Below are positions 33,424 to 42,722 of a stretch of DNA of 64,000 nucleotides, piece by piece (position 1 is the first letter of the stretch; the number at the start of each line of letters is the position of its first letter). The notes below the pieces were generated by a model that did no database searches, had not been told where the DNA came from, and worked only from the letters and a program-made list of their open reading frames with translations. Source of the stretch: CAZDBA01 sp965224765. GTDB taxonomy: Bacteria; Planctomycetota; Planctomycetia; Pirellulales; Pirellulaceae. The stretch lies in assembly GCA_965224765.1 (NCBI GenBank), contig CBDDAC010000043.1, positions 124,001 through 188,000 on the forward strand, given 5' to 3'. Made by a program: the position numbers and the translations under genes.

Positions 33424-35907
33424 ATGTTGCCACAATCCAAATCAATCTTTGCACTTTTGCTGTTCGTATGTTGTGTTACCCAGGTTAATGCCCAGCGGTC
33501 CGACTTGCGCTGGCTGACTGATGAGGAACGGCAATGGCTGGAAGACCATCCCAAGCTTCGAGTGGCCCCGACTCCAGACTTTCCCCCCTTTGAATTTTGG
33601 AACAAGGACGACTTTCAGGGCGTTGTATCGGGCTATTTGGATCATTTTGAAAAGGAACTTGGGGTCGAGTTTGTTTTGACCAAGACAAAAAATTGGGAAG
33701 AAAACCTGCGTTTGCTTGAAGCGAAAGAGATCGATGCCATTTCAATCATTGTCCCGTGGACGGATCGAACCTTTGTATCGGTAAGCAAGCCATACATATC
33801 CTATCCCGCACTAATTATTGTGCGGAAAAGCGAAACTCGAAATATGCAGCTCAGTGATCTGGCTGGTCGACGGGTTTCAGTTCCCAACGGCTATACCGGC
33901 GAAGCTTTTTTGCGACAACTTTATCCGGACATCAATATTGTCGAAGCGGATAGCCCCGCGCATGGAATCCGAATGCTTTCGACAGGCGAAGTCTACGCCT
34001 ATTTTGGAGGTTCGTCGGTTGTGACTTTCATTGCTGAGAGTGAAGGGATCACCAACCTGCGAATCGCGGGCGAAACCGACTTCGTCTATCGCAATGGATT
34101 TGGAGTCCGCGATGATTGGGGTATGTTCGCTGACATCATTTCCAAAACGCTGGACCGAATGAAACCGGCGGACCACCGAAAGTTTCATGCCGAGTGGGTC
34201 ACTGATGGCTTCTTTCAAAGGAAGTTTTACGAGTCGAATCGTTTTTGGTGGGTACTGAGTTCGGCGATCACTACGATTGTATTGGCCAGTGGCGGAGTTT
34301 TGTTTTGGAATCGCCGGCAGGCGGCATTTATTGATCAACTTGAAAATGCCAAAACGAAAACGGACGAGGCAAATTTGAAACTCGATGCCGCACGTCGTGA
34401 AGCGGAAGCAGCCAACGAAGCCAAGAACGCGTTTGTCGCTAATATCAGCCACGAGATACGAACGCCCATGAACGGTGTGCTGGGAATGTGCGAGTTGCTC
34501 AAAGGCACGCAGCTTGACGCGACTCAAGGCGAATATCTCGGTTTTGCGACTAGCAGCGCTGAGAGTCTGCTTGGCGTGATCAATGACATTTTGGATTTTT
34601 CCAAAATGGAAGCGGGCAAGCTGGAACTTGAAGAAAATACCTTCTCGCCAATGCGGATTCTCGCCGAAATCGTCGGATTGTTGAAAACTCAAGCGAACCC
34701 TAAGGGCCTCCAGCTCTCGGAGTTCATTGACTCGAATGTTCAAGACTATTATCTCGGAGATGGCCTTCGGGTCCGGCAAATCCTCCTTAATCTTGTTAGC
34801 AATGCGATCAAGTTCACAGAAAGAGGCGAGATCAAAATTCGTATTGGCAAGATTCACGAACAATCCAATGTTGAATCTGATTTGATACGCTTTGAAGTCG
34901 AAGATTCGGGAATCGGAGTGTCTACCGGAAAGTTAAAACGGATTTTTGAACCCTTTGAACAAGAGGATGTCAGCACCACACGACGCTATGGTGGAACCGG
35001 ACTTGGATTGGCAATCTGCAAGACACTGGCGGAAATGATGGGGGGAACCGCTGACGCGCAATCGAGCCTTGGTAAGGGAAGTGTTTTTGGATTTACTATT
35101 CGCGTATCGCCTACTTCGGCTCCCGCCGAATTGGGTGTCACTGCTGCAAAGGTCGAGAATATCGAATCTCGTCGCGTGCTGTTGGCGGAGGATGGTGTCG
35201 TCAACCAGCGGGTCGCGATTGGATTGCTTGAAAGTCGCGGTCATCAAGTCGATCTTGTCCAGAATGGAAAGGATGCACTCGATGCTTTGCAGCGTGAACG
35301 ATACGACATCGTTTTGATGGATATTCAAATGCCCGTAATGGATGGCTTGACTGCCGTGGGCCACATTCGAGATCGCGAAATTGATCAATCGCAGCGGCAA
35401 ACCGTTATCGCAATGACAGCTCATGCGATGAGTGGCGACGAGGAGCGATTCTTAGAAGCCGGTATGGACGGGCACCTGATCAAGCCATTCAAACCCGCTG
35501 ATTTGTACTCAATCGTAGAACGCCAACCTGTCATGAGTAGTGCCGTGAATTTTGTACCTGAACCTAACGAACTGCCTTTGTTTGATCGAGAATCGGCACT
35601 TGCTACAACAGGCGGTGATGAGGAGCTCGCGGCTGATCTTCTGCAAATGTGCCTTGAGCAGATCCCGGAACTGCTGAAACTTGCCGAAGAGATGGTTTCG
35701 AAATCGGATTGGATGTCCCTGCGACGTACCGGCCACTCAATGAAGTCAAGTTTCGGAACCGTTGGTGCGATGGCTGCTGCTGAGAAAGCCAGGCAACTCG
35801 AATTTGTTTCCGAGGACTCCGCAAGTCAGTTCTTTGTAGCGATCACTGCCGTGGAATTGGCCTACCAAGAGTTCAAGAAGGTCGCTGCACAGTTTGTGGC
35901 TGATTGA
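33424..35907 (+). CDS. BvgS-like hybrid sensor histidine kinase
   Basis: 827 residues from ATG 33424 with GGAGG 6 bp upstream. Order: signal peptide (1-24); periplasmic solute-binding-like (SBP_bac_3) sensor domain (~30-265); one helix (WVLSSAITTIVLASGGVLFW); coiled linker; HisKA with NISHEIRTPMNG, phospho-acceptor His343; HATPase (LLNLVSNAIKF, VEDSGIGVS, GGTGLGLAICKT); receiver domain with phospho-acceptor Asp633 (VLMDIQMPVMDG); and a C-terminal Hpt domain with His771 (RRTGHSMKSSFG). This is a four-step phosphorelay in one protein; the sensor domain suggests an amino acid or small organic ligand. No response regulator with DNA-binding domain is adjacent. It may signal to the EAL/GGDEF pair, but that is conjecture. 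Confidence 0.92.
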   Translation: MLPQSKSIFALLLFVCCVTQVNAQRSDLRWLTDEERQWLEDHPKLRVAPTPDFPPFEFWNKDDFQGVVSGYLDHFEKELGVEFVLTKTKNWEENLRLLEAKEIDAISIIVPWTDRTFVSVSKPYISYPALIIVRKSETRNMQLSDLAGRRVSVPNGYTGEAFLRQLYPDINIVEADSPAHGIRMLSTGEVYAYFGGSSVVTFIAESEGITNLRIAGETDFVYRNGFGVRDDWGMFADIISKTLDRMKPADHRKFHAEWVTDGFFQRKFYESNRFWWVLSSAITTIVLASGGVLFWNRRQAAFIDQLENAKTKTDEANLKLDAARREAEAANEAKNAFVANISHEIRTPMNGVLGMCELLKGTQLDATQGEYLGFATSSAESLLGVINDILDFSKMEAGKLELEENTFSPMRILAEIVGLLKTQANPKGLQLSEFIDSNVQDYYLGDGLRVRQILLNLVSNAIKFTERGEIKIRIGKIHEQSNVESDLIRFEVEDSGIGVSTGKLKRIFEPFEQEDVSTTRRYGGTGLGLAICKTLAEMMGGTADAQSSLGKGSVFGFTIRVSPTSAPAELGVTAAKVENIESRRVLLAEDGVVNQRVAIGLLESRGHQVDLVQNGKDALDALQRERYDIVLMDIQMPVMDGLTAVGHIRDREIDQSQRQTVIAMTAHAMSGDEERFLEAGMDGHLIKPFKPADLYSIVERQPVMSSAVNFVPEPNELPLFDRESALATTGGDEELAADLLQMCLEQIPELLKLAEEMVSKSDWMSLRRTGHSMKSSFGTVGAMAAAEKARQLEFVSEDSASQFFVAITAVELAYQEFKKVAAQFVAD

Positions 35908-36114
35908 TTCCGTATATGGACTACCGTCCCTGGTTCGAACGAACACCCGCCACAAATCGACGCTGATGGCCATTGGGCATCAATTTGAAGTGTCGACTAG
36001 CAACGGCCAGCAGGCTTTTTTCTTGCCGATGCAATGGCAGTTGGTTGAGGGACTTTGAGTTTTCAGGCCTAGGTGATAGTATCGAAATCTCAATTTTCCT
36101 TTAACGTCGATACG

Positions 36115-37380
36115 ATGAAACATAATACCTTTTTGGCATTGCTGGCGCTGTTCATTTTGCCCGCAATTTGCTGGTCCCAGGCAATCGAAATCAAAGGCAA
36201 AACCATGGGTCCGATCGACTACAAAGTCGTTATTGACCCAATGCCCGTCGATTTGAACCCTCAGAAAGTTGGGGAGCAGGTACAAGCCGCACTTGATCAA
36301 GTCAATCAAACGATGTCCACCTACATTGCGGACTCCGATGTATCCCGTTTCAATCGTGAAGGAGGCGTTGAATGGATGGCAGTCTCATTCGAAACGGCGA
36401 CGGTAATATCTAGGGCATTGGAAATCAGCCGAAAAACGGAAGGAGCCTTTGATATTACGGTGGGGCCCATCGTTGACCTTTGGAAATTTGGAAAAGACAA
36501 ATCAAATTTTGAAGTTCCAAGTTTCGCGATGATTTCTGCAGCAAAGGAGCTGGTTGGATACTCAAAACTAGAAGTACGCATGGATCCGCCCGCGATCAAA
36601 AAATCGGTGCCTGACATTCGAATAGATTTGTCGGCGATTGCAAAAGGGTATGCGGTTGATCAGGTCGCCAAACTACTAATTGACTTGGGTGTCGAAAACC
36701 ATATGGTCGTAGTCGGTGGTGAAGTCCGTACGACAGGGCATAAGGCGGATGGGAATCCCTGGCAGATTGGGATCGTGCATCCCCAAGCGAGTGCGACTCG
36801 AAAGTATCGTAAGTTGGTGAAACTCAACAGCGCGGCCATGGCGACTTCGGGTGATTATCAAAATTTCTATGAGGTCGATGGAAAAGTGTACAGTCACACG
36901 ATCGATCCTAAAACTGGGGCGCCGGTGACCCACCAATTGGCAAGCGTTTCAGTGATTGCGGATGATTGTATGTCCGCTGACGCTTATGCAACAGCGGGAT
37001 TGGTGCTCGGCCCCGACGGATGCAAGAGGCTGTTCGACCGTTTGGAGTTGCCCTATTACCTGATAGAACGAACAGACGAAGACTTTCTGGAAATGGTTGG
37101 AGGTGGGATGCAAATCGTCGATGTGCCTCAAGCTCTTGCGAAGCCAACGGCATCTCAAGATTCCATTTTGCCCATGTTCATCGGTGCGGCGGTAATTTTT
37201 GGGTTAGCGATTCTCGGAATGGCCATTGGAGCGATTTTCAACAACAAGCCGATAACGGGTTCTTGTGGCGGATTGTCTGCGCAAAATGGCGGATCGGAAG
37301 ATACTTCCTGTTCTCTGTGTCATAAACCGACGGCTGAATGCCCTGATCGGAAGAACGAATCGGTCGTCTCTAGAAGCTAA
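36115..37380 (+). CDS. apbE: ApbE-NqrM fusion: FAD:protein FMN transferase with Na+-NQR maturation domain
   Basis: 421 residues from ATG 36115. Signal peptide (MKHNTFLALLALFILPAICW), then an ApbE domain with IDLSAIAKGYAVDQVA, VVVGGEVRTTG and HTIDPKTGAPV, the FAD/Mg-binding motifs. At about 350-421 a membrane helix (FIGAAVIFGLAILGMAIGAI) and four Cys (384, 399, 402, 409; GSCGGL, SCSLC) match NqrM (DUF539). ApbE attaches FMN to Thr of NqrB/NqrC and NqrM delivers iron to the membrane Fe-S site of Na+-translocating NADH:quinone reductase. nqr genes must lie elsewhere; nqrM is usually separate. Stands alone in its direction between the kinase and EAL gene. Confidence 0.9.
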   Translation: MKHNTFLALLALFILPAICWSQAIEIKGKTMGPIDYKVVIDPMPVDLNPQKVGEQVQAALDQVNQTMSTYIADSDVSRFNREGGVEWMAVSFETATVISRALEISRKTEGAFDITVGPIVDLWKFGKDKSNFEVPSFAMISAAKELVGYSKLEVRMDPPAIKKSVPDIRIDLSAIAKGYAVDQVAKLLIDLGVENHMVVVGGEVRTTGHKADGNPWQIGIVHPQASATRKYRKLVKLNSAAMATSGDYQNFYEVDGKVYSHTIDPKTGAPVTHQLASVSVIADDCMSADAYATAGLVLGPDGCKRLFDRLELPYYLIERTDEDFLEMVGGGMQIVDVPQALAKPTASQDSILPMFIGAAVIFGLAILGMAIGAIFNNKPITGSCGGLSAQNGGSEDTSCSLCHKPTAECPDRKNESVVSRS

Positions 37381-37579
37381 TCGCGTTCGAAGATCACCAG
37401 TTCTGGGACGCAAATGCGTGCTTGAGACCACCAAGTTTCAGGGACCGAGCAGGATAACCGGAGTAATAGTCAAACTCAGTAGGCACTACGTGAAGTCTCG
37501 CCACTAGCTCAAATCATTTTCGCGAACTGCGGATTTCCGCATCCTAAACTTTCTCGTTCGCAACAATAGAAGAGCAAAA

Positions 37580-38686
37580 GTGAAAACGAAACTGGAAAAT
37601 TCTGAGCATTGGCTGGTGCAGTTGACGGCAAACGAACCTCAACTGCTGCGCGCATTTAGATGTCTGGAATTTGCCGACAATGAGATCGACTGTTGTTCAG
37701 ACGTCGATCATGAAGTCCTTTTTCGCTGTCATCGTGATGAACTGTGGAGGCTGGGAATCGAATTTTCCCAATCATTGGCCCCCATATTTTGGGATGAGGT
37801 CAATGTTCAGTTGTTCGAATCGGGTAAACAAAACGATTCGAAAACTCGGCGATATCCCGACTCACTTACGGATTTTTATCATCATTTCGTTTCGCCTTGG
37901 ATCGTGGACGCGATTTCCAAGCGACAACTGACTTGCTATCGACGGCCAATCGTTTGTGCATCGAATCGAAACCAAATCATGGCCGAGGAGTATTCTCTGC
38001 GCCATGAGGCGACCAACGGCAAGTCAATTGATGCCCAAGTCCTATTTGAGTTTGCTGGTCGACATGGGCTCCATCAAGAGCTTCATTGGAAAGTGATTGA
38101 GGGCTGTCTTTCTCAATGTTACAAACCACTTGGCGATCGCAAGGCCTTCGTTAATGTTGATCCCGTCCGATGTTATCAGGCCGACTATCTTTGGTCTGAG
38201 ATTTTGGACGCGACAGAAGAAAACGCTTACGATTCGCAATCCATCGTTTTCGAAATCTCGCTAACGGGGAACGGGGACAATCGGCTGTTGGCTGGATTTG
38301 CCAAGGACATTAAGCAACGTGGATTCGAAATTGCTCTCGACAACTGGGGCGTAGAAAACAATTCAATGCAATTGTTGGACCTCGTTCGACCCGACTATGT
38401 TAAGGTCAGCGAAAAAATTGTCGCTGGCGATCACCAAGACACGTTCCGTCTAAATTTACTGTCCGGAATCGTTCAAACAGTGAACGACTTGGGTATGAAG
38501 GCCATCGCAGAGGGAATTGCGTGCCAAAACGACTTTCAGAGAGCTCTCGAATCTGGTTTCCAATGGGTGCAAGGCGACTTCATTGGTAGACCTGAAACCT
38601 CTTCTTCTGCTCCCTTCGCTAGTTCAGTTCTGCCACAATTCTGCGGCAAGGGATTTGAAAACACCGTATCAGGGGATTGTCAATAA
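37580..38686 (+). CDS. EAL-domain protein with altered metal site
   Basis: 368 residues from a GTG at 37580 (AAGAGC upstream; no ATG in range). The N-terminal ~110 residues are unrecognised. The EAL domain starts about 118 (CYRRPIVCASNRNQIMAEEY). EYSLR replaces EALxR at 137-141, keeping the Glu; DNWG at 254-257 replaces the DDFG metal motif (second Asp lost); KVSEKIV and AIAEGI are kept; WVQGDFIGRP is the QGY...P counterpart. c-di-GMP phosphodiesterase activity is doubtful; a c-di-GMP receptor or partner role is more likely. Its stop overlaps the start of the GGDEF gene (TAATG), so the two are translationally coupled. Confidence 0.85.
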   Translation: MKTKLENSEHWLVQLTANEPQLLRAFRCLEFADNEIDCCSDVDHEVLFRCHRDELWRLGIEFSQSLAPIFWDEVNVQLFESGKQNDSKTRRYPDSLTDFYHHFVSPWIVDAISKRQLTCYRRPIVCASNRNQIMAEEYSLRHEATNGKSIDAQVLFEFAGRHGLHQELHWKVIEGCLSQCYKPLGDRKAFVNVDPVRCYQADYLWSEILDATEENAYDSQSIVFEISLTGNGDNRLLAGFAKDIKQRGFEIALDNWGVENNSMQLLDLVRPDYVKVSEKIVAGDHQDTFRLNLLSGIVQTVNDLGMKAIAEGIACQNDFQRALESGFQWVQGDFIGRPETSSSAPFASSVLPQFCGKGFENTVSGDCQ

Positions 38687-39693
38687 TGTATGGAATCGAA
38701 GTTACTGACGTCATCGCGTTTTTACTGTGGGCGCTAGTTGGTGCGGGGCTAGGAGTCGTCGCAGGATTCGTGCTTGGACGAAAATTCACATTGGTAAATG
38801 AGTCGCGAAAGCTGGGCAATGAGCGTAAGGTCATTCAGGATTCGTTACTTCGTTTAATCGACAACACACATAAAATGACGGTTGATGTCGGAAGCCACAA
38901 TCAAAAGCTGGCTGGTGTCGAAAAGGACGTCAAAGAGATACAGGCCCAGGACGATCTGCAGATACTTCAGGATCAGCTGTTGCACAACATTGATTGTGTG
39001 GTTCAGACAAACCAAAAGATGGAAAATGATCTGGCGATTACCAAGTACCAACTTGAAAATCAGGCCCAAGAGCTGGATCGATCCAAGAAGGAGGCTCGAA
39101 CCGATGGACTTTGTAACGTCGGCAATCGAAAAGCCTTCGAAGAAGCAATCAACTATATGATTTGTCGCTATCGCGTCGATGAAACCAGCTTCGCACTGAT
39201 GCTCGTGGACCTGGATCATTTCAAACGAATCAACGATACCTTCGGTCACCAAGCGGGAGACGAGGTCCTAATCAGCGTCGGGAAAGCGCTTAACGAATGT
39301 GTACGTCCTGATGATGTGGTGACTCGGATTGGTGGCGATGAATTTGCTATCTTGCTCAAAGGCGTCAATCACGAAAATGCGGATCTCGTAGGTTCTCGAA
39401 TTCGACAAACGATCGAACTCTATAACTTCGGCTTCGGCGACGGAAAAAATGCCTCAACTGTCGTAACGATGAGCATGGGGCTTGGAGTCATTCAACCCAA
39501 TGACAATGCTGCAGATCTGTACAACCGAGCAGACAAGGCACTTTATCGAAGTAAAGAATTTGGCCGCAACCGTTTGACAACAGTGGCAGGGGAAGACGAA
39601 TCCAAAACAGGTGACTCGCCACTGGAGTCCACCAAACCATTCCCGGCAATACTGCCTACAGATACATTGCCGCAGAACGGGCAGACCGCATAG
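38686..39693 (+). CDS. Membrane-anchored diguanylate cyclase (GGDEF)
   Basis: 335 residues. ATG 38686 shares its A with the upstream TAA. One N-terminal helix (AFLLWALVGAGLGVVAGFVL), a long coiled-coil stretch (~35-130) and a GGDEF domain (~140-310) with DLDHFKRINDTFGHQAGDEV and RIGGDEF intact. An inhibitory-site RxxD (RPDD) lies five residues before GGDEF. Expected reaction: two GTP to c-di-GMP at the inner face of the membrane, with product inhibition. The overlapping EAL-like gene probably makes a partner protein. Acidic, Pro/Thr-rich C-terminal tail. Confidence 0.93.
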   Translation: MYGIEVTDVIAFLLWALVGAGLGVVAGFVLGRKFTLVNESRKLGNERKVIQDSLLRLIDNTHKMTVDVGSHNQKLAGVEKDVKEIQAQDDLQILQDQLLHNIDCVVQTNQKMENDLAITKYQLENQAQELDRSKKEARTDGLCNVGNRKAFEEAINYMICRYRVDETSFALMLVDLDHFKRINDTFGHQAGDEVLISVGKALNECVRPDDVVTRIGGDEFAILLKGVNHENADLVGSRIRQTIELYNFGFGDGKNASTVVTMSMGLGVIQPNDNAADLYNRADKALYRSKEFGRNRLTTVAGEDESKTGDSPLESTKPFPAILPTDTLPQNGQTA

Positions 39694-39873
39694 AGTTTTG
39701 ATTGATCGCTAACTGCCAGCCATCTCGCGGACTTTCGCCAACTCAAAATCATCAACGGATTCAGAGCCCTCGGACCAGCGTGCTTGCTGGTTGCTAGATC
39801 GTCTCAGCAGTCATTCAACGAGCTTTTTGAAGATTGATGTGTGAAGACCAACGTCGGTACACACATCGTGCTT

Positions 39874-39992
39874 TAGTGCTGGAAGTCAGAATTAACCTTG
39901 ATTGGGAAACCGGCCAGTTTGTTCGTATTCCCTTGAAAAGCAGGCATTCTTACCGATTTCCATCCAATATCAACTTCAAGTTCCAGCACTAG
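39874..39992 (+). repeat. ~119-bp MITE-like palindromic element, copy 2
   Basis: Terminal inverted repeats TAGTGCTGGAA and TTCCAGCACTA, with weaker complementarity across the whole length. Nearly identical to 11205-11322. The stop codon of the convergent YTV-repeat gene (39989-39991) lies in the right arm. Confidence 0.88.
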
Positions 39993-42550
39993 TACCCTGA
40001 CGTCCAAACGTCCAAGTAGCGCATCATTGCCATTCCTGCGTTGCAATACTCGGGAAAACTCTCTTGCATGCACTGGTTGCAACAATTCTCCAACGGAACT
40101 GTGACGGTTTGGGGCACCATACGACAGACGCAGCGTGGAATTCTGACCTGAACTTGATAGGGGACGCACACCGTGTAAGTCTGCTGTTTTTGAACGGGGA
40201 TCTGTTCTGTGACTGTTCGAATGAGGGTCTGCGATCTTTGTCTGGGCACTTGAACGGTGAATGTTTCGTTCTTGAGATCTGGGACCTGGCGATAGCGTGT
40301 TTCGAAACGGCTTTTCACGCGCATCTCTGGCACCATCACTTGGTAGTTTTCGGTGCGAACGATCGGAATCTGCCTGGTTTTCTTTCGGAAAAGAGTTCTC
40401 GTTCGAGTTTGGGTCGCCATCTCGGTGTAGTACTGCGTGCGAACTTCGGGCACGTCACGGTACTTGCGAATTTTACGTATTCGATATCGAGTTTCTGGCT
40501 CAACGACGGTGTAGGTCTCCGTTTTGATGACGGGAACTTTTCGAGTCGCGGTTTTGATTACCGTGCGAGTTCGGATTTCTGGAACCATCTCTGTATAGGA
40601 AACGGTTTTGATTTCTGGCCTGTCCTTAACAACACGTTTTTGCACGGTTCGTGTTCGCATTTGTGCGACGTGAACAGTATAGGTTTCGGTTTCCACAACC
40701 GGTACGTTAACGAAATAGGGCCGTAAAGTCGGACGATACTTGGTGACAGGAACCTGAACGGTAAATTGCTCTTCGACCTCGAAGGGAACGGCGACCGTGT
40801 AGGTCTCTGTTCGAGTCCGTTCGATTTCACGTGGTTGCTGAATTGTATAGGGAACTTCGTAGGTTTCGGGTTTGGACACATACTTGATCACTTGGATTTT
40901 TCGTTGCCGATTGACCATCTCCGTTTTCTGGTAGGGAACCTGGCGGGTTCGCTTGTCTTCACGATACTTTGTCGTGACTCGCATTCTGGTTTTTGTTTGT
41001 TTCTTGGGCTCCATGACGGTGTGCGATGTTTGACGCCGTTCCGTTCGGTAGTTTGTGTACGGTACCGTCCGTGTCATCTGTTTGGGTCGTTGGATCGTGA
41101 CCGTATACGTGTAAGGGACCTGGCGACCTTCCGAGCGATAGGTCGTGTAGGGGATCTGTTTGGTGACGGGTTTGGGACACCAGACTGGCTCGGACACCGT
41201 ATGGTAAGTCGGGCAGCAAGTTGCAGATCCGCAACCATCACGTGAACAGGCGCAACCGAGAACCGTTTTTGTATTTGTTTGCCAGCTTCCTTGGTCGACG
41301 CAGACGTTTCGGAATCGCTGTTCGGGAATTCGATCAACTACCGTTCGGTTGGCCGTACGAGATTGCTCTTCTGGCACCATGGTCGTGTAGGCTTCTTCCC
41401 GCGTTTCGATATATGGAACGGTAACGCTGTAATTTCGCACCACTTCTCGCGGCTGGTAGACCGTCGTTTCGTATTGTTCAGGAACGTTTTTCTCGTAAGG
41501 AATCATTACCGTGTATTCTTCAGGGCGAAAGTCAATTGAGACGACGCGATCTTTGTAGTTTTCAATTACGTCCTCAGATTCGGGTACCTGAGTGGTGTAC
41601 TTTTCAAAACGAGTTTTAGTGACCGTTTGATATTCCGTAATGAGGTAAGGGATTTCTCGAGTCCTGACATCGTATCGCTGTTTGGTGACTTTGCGCGAAA
41701 AGATCTGTGGCTCATACACGGTATAGGGAACTGCGATTTCGCGATCACGTTGTTCCGTTCGGTAGGTTACGATTCTTCGTTCACGCTGTTCAGGAACCAT
41801 CACTTGGTAGGATTCCTGTTCCGGAATGACTTCCACAATTTTACGAGTCTGCGTAATGTCCCTGGTTTTTTTCTTGGGAACATTGACCGTATAGTTCACT
41901 TGCGTTGGAACTTCTTCCGTAAGTGTCTTGTACGTGGTGTACTGCCGCTTTTTCTTTTTCGGAACTTGAATCGTGTAAGCCTCTTGAACTTCCTCAAAGT
42001 AGGCTTCTTTTCGCGTTACCGTGTAGTCCCTCTGTTTTCTTTCAGGCACCTGAACCGAGTAGGTCTCTTGATAGGGTTCTTCGTACGATTCCGTCTTGTA
42101 TTCGATTCGTTCCCGCTCGCGCGTGATCGGAACCATGACGGTGTAAGGTTGTTGAATCTCCTCGCGGTAAGGTTCTTGGCGATAGGTGACGACTTGTCGG
42201 GTCCGAGTTTCGGGAACCATTACGGTGAAGTTTTGCGTGACGGGAAACTGCCGTGTGCGATTTTGCAGCACAGTATAATTTCTCGTGCGAAGTTCCTGGC
42301 GAAACTGAGTTTGATTGACGGTTGAATAGGTCGTTTCCCAGCGAGGAACCAGTATGGTTTTGCTGACACACGCCGGTTGGCAACATCCGCAATTGGCTGG
42401 ATGATTCAAATGCGGCGCTGCGGCAACCTGATCTTGTTGGATTTGGGGCGCGATTTCCTGAGCCTTGGGAGTCGGCCAAAGTCCAAATCCAAGGAATCCA
42501 AAGACGAAAATTGCCAGAGCCGTAGTAGCTCCGTATGAGCGATAATTCAT
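39989..42550 (-). CDS. YTV-repeat secreted protein
   Basis: 853 residues from ATG 42550, where an export signal starts (MNYRSYGATTALAIFVFG). After a Cys-rich patch (NCGCCQPACVSK), about 25 repeats of 20-25 residues follow, each centred on YTVMVP-like cores and separated by Arg/Thr/Glu-rich stretches (RTRxxTYR). A second Cys cluster divides the repeats (LGCACSRDGCGSATCCP) and a third closes the protein (CVCRMVPQTVTVPLENCCNQ). The YTV motif defines a family known from Rhodopirellula baltica; from memory it has a Pfam entry, unchecked. Probably a fibrous, cross-linked cell-surface protein; function unproven. Its stop codon comes from the repeat element at 39874. Confidence 0.85.
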   Translation of the reverse strand: MNYRSYGATTALAIFVFGFLGFGLWPTPKAQEIAPQIQQDQVAAAPHLNHPANCGCCQPACVSKTILVPRWETTYSTVNQTQFRQELRTRNYTVLQNRTRQFPVTQNFTVMVPETRTRQVVTYRQEPYREEIQQPYTVMVPITRERERIEYKTESYEEPYQETYSVQVPERKQRDYTVTRKEAYFEEVQEAYTIQVPKKKKRQYTTYKTLTEEVPTQVNYTVNVPKKKTRDITQTRKIVEVIPEQESYQVMVPEQRERRIVTYRTEQRDREIAVPYTVYEPQIFSRKVTKQRYDVRTREIPYLITEYQTVTKTRFEKYTTQVPESEDVIENYKDRVVSIDFRPEEYTVMIPYEKNVPEQYETTVYQPREVVRNYSVTVPYIETREEAYTTMVPEEQSRTANRTVVDRIPEQRFRNVCVDQGSWQTNTKTVLGCACSRDGCGSATCCPTYHTVSEPVWCPKPVTKQIPYTTYRSEGRQVPYTYTVTIQRPKQMTRTVPYTNYRTERRQTSHTVMEPKKQTKTRMRVTTKYREDKRTRQVPYQKTEMVNRQRKIQVIKYVSKPETYEVPYTIQQPREIERTRTETYTVAVPFEVEEQFTVQVPVTKYRPTLRPYFVNVPVVETETYTVHVAQMRTRTVQKRVVKDRPEIKTVSYTEMVPEIRTRTVIKTATRKVPVIKTETYTVVEPETRYRIRKIRKYRDVPEVRTQYYTEMATQTRTRTLFRKKTRQIPIVRTENYQVMVPEMRVKSRFETRYRQVPDLKNETFTVQVPRQRSQTLIRTVTEQIPVQKQQTYTVCVPYQVQVRIPRCVCRMVPQTVTVPLENCCNQCMQESFPEYCNAGMAMMRYLDVWTSGY

Positions 42551-42722
42551 GTGCCAAGAACAAGCTGAAAAACAAGGTGAATGCCTTTCCAGAATAAAAC
42601 CGAGAGAATTGATGTTCAAGACGCAAACACCTGAGATCCCCCCGATTTGACCTAGTTTGTTTCCGATAACGCCCCGTTTGACCACTAATGCCAATTATTG
42701 ACGAATTCTCCCCTGCCCTGCA

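Noticed and set aside
33877..34863. 328-residue minus-strand frame in the hybrid kinase gene
   Set aside because: Antisense to kinase domains that are fully conserved; no family recognised.
35920..35960. Possible tRNA T-loop (GGTTCGAACGA)
   Set aside because: No acceptor or anticodon stem can be built around it.
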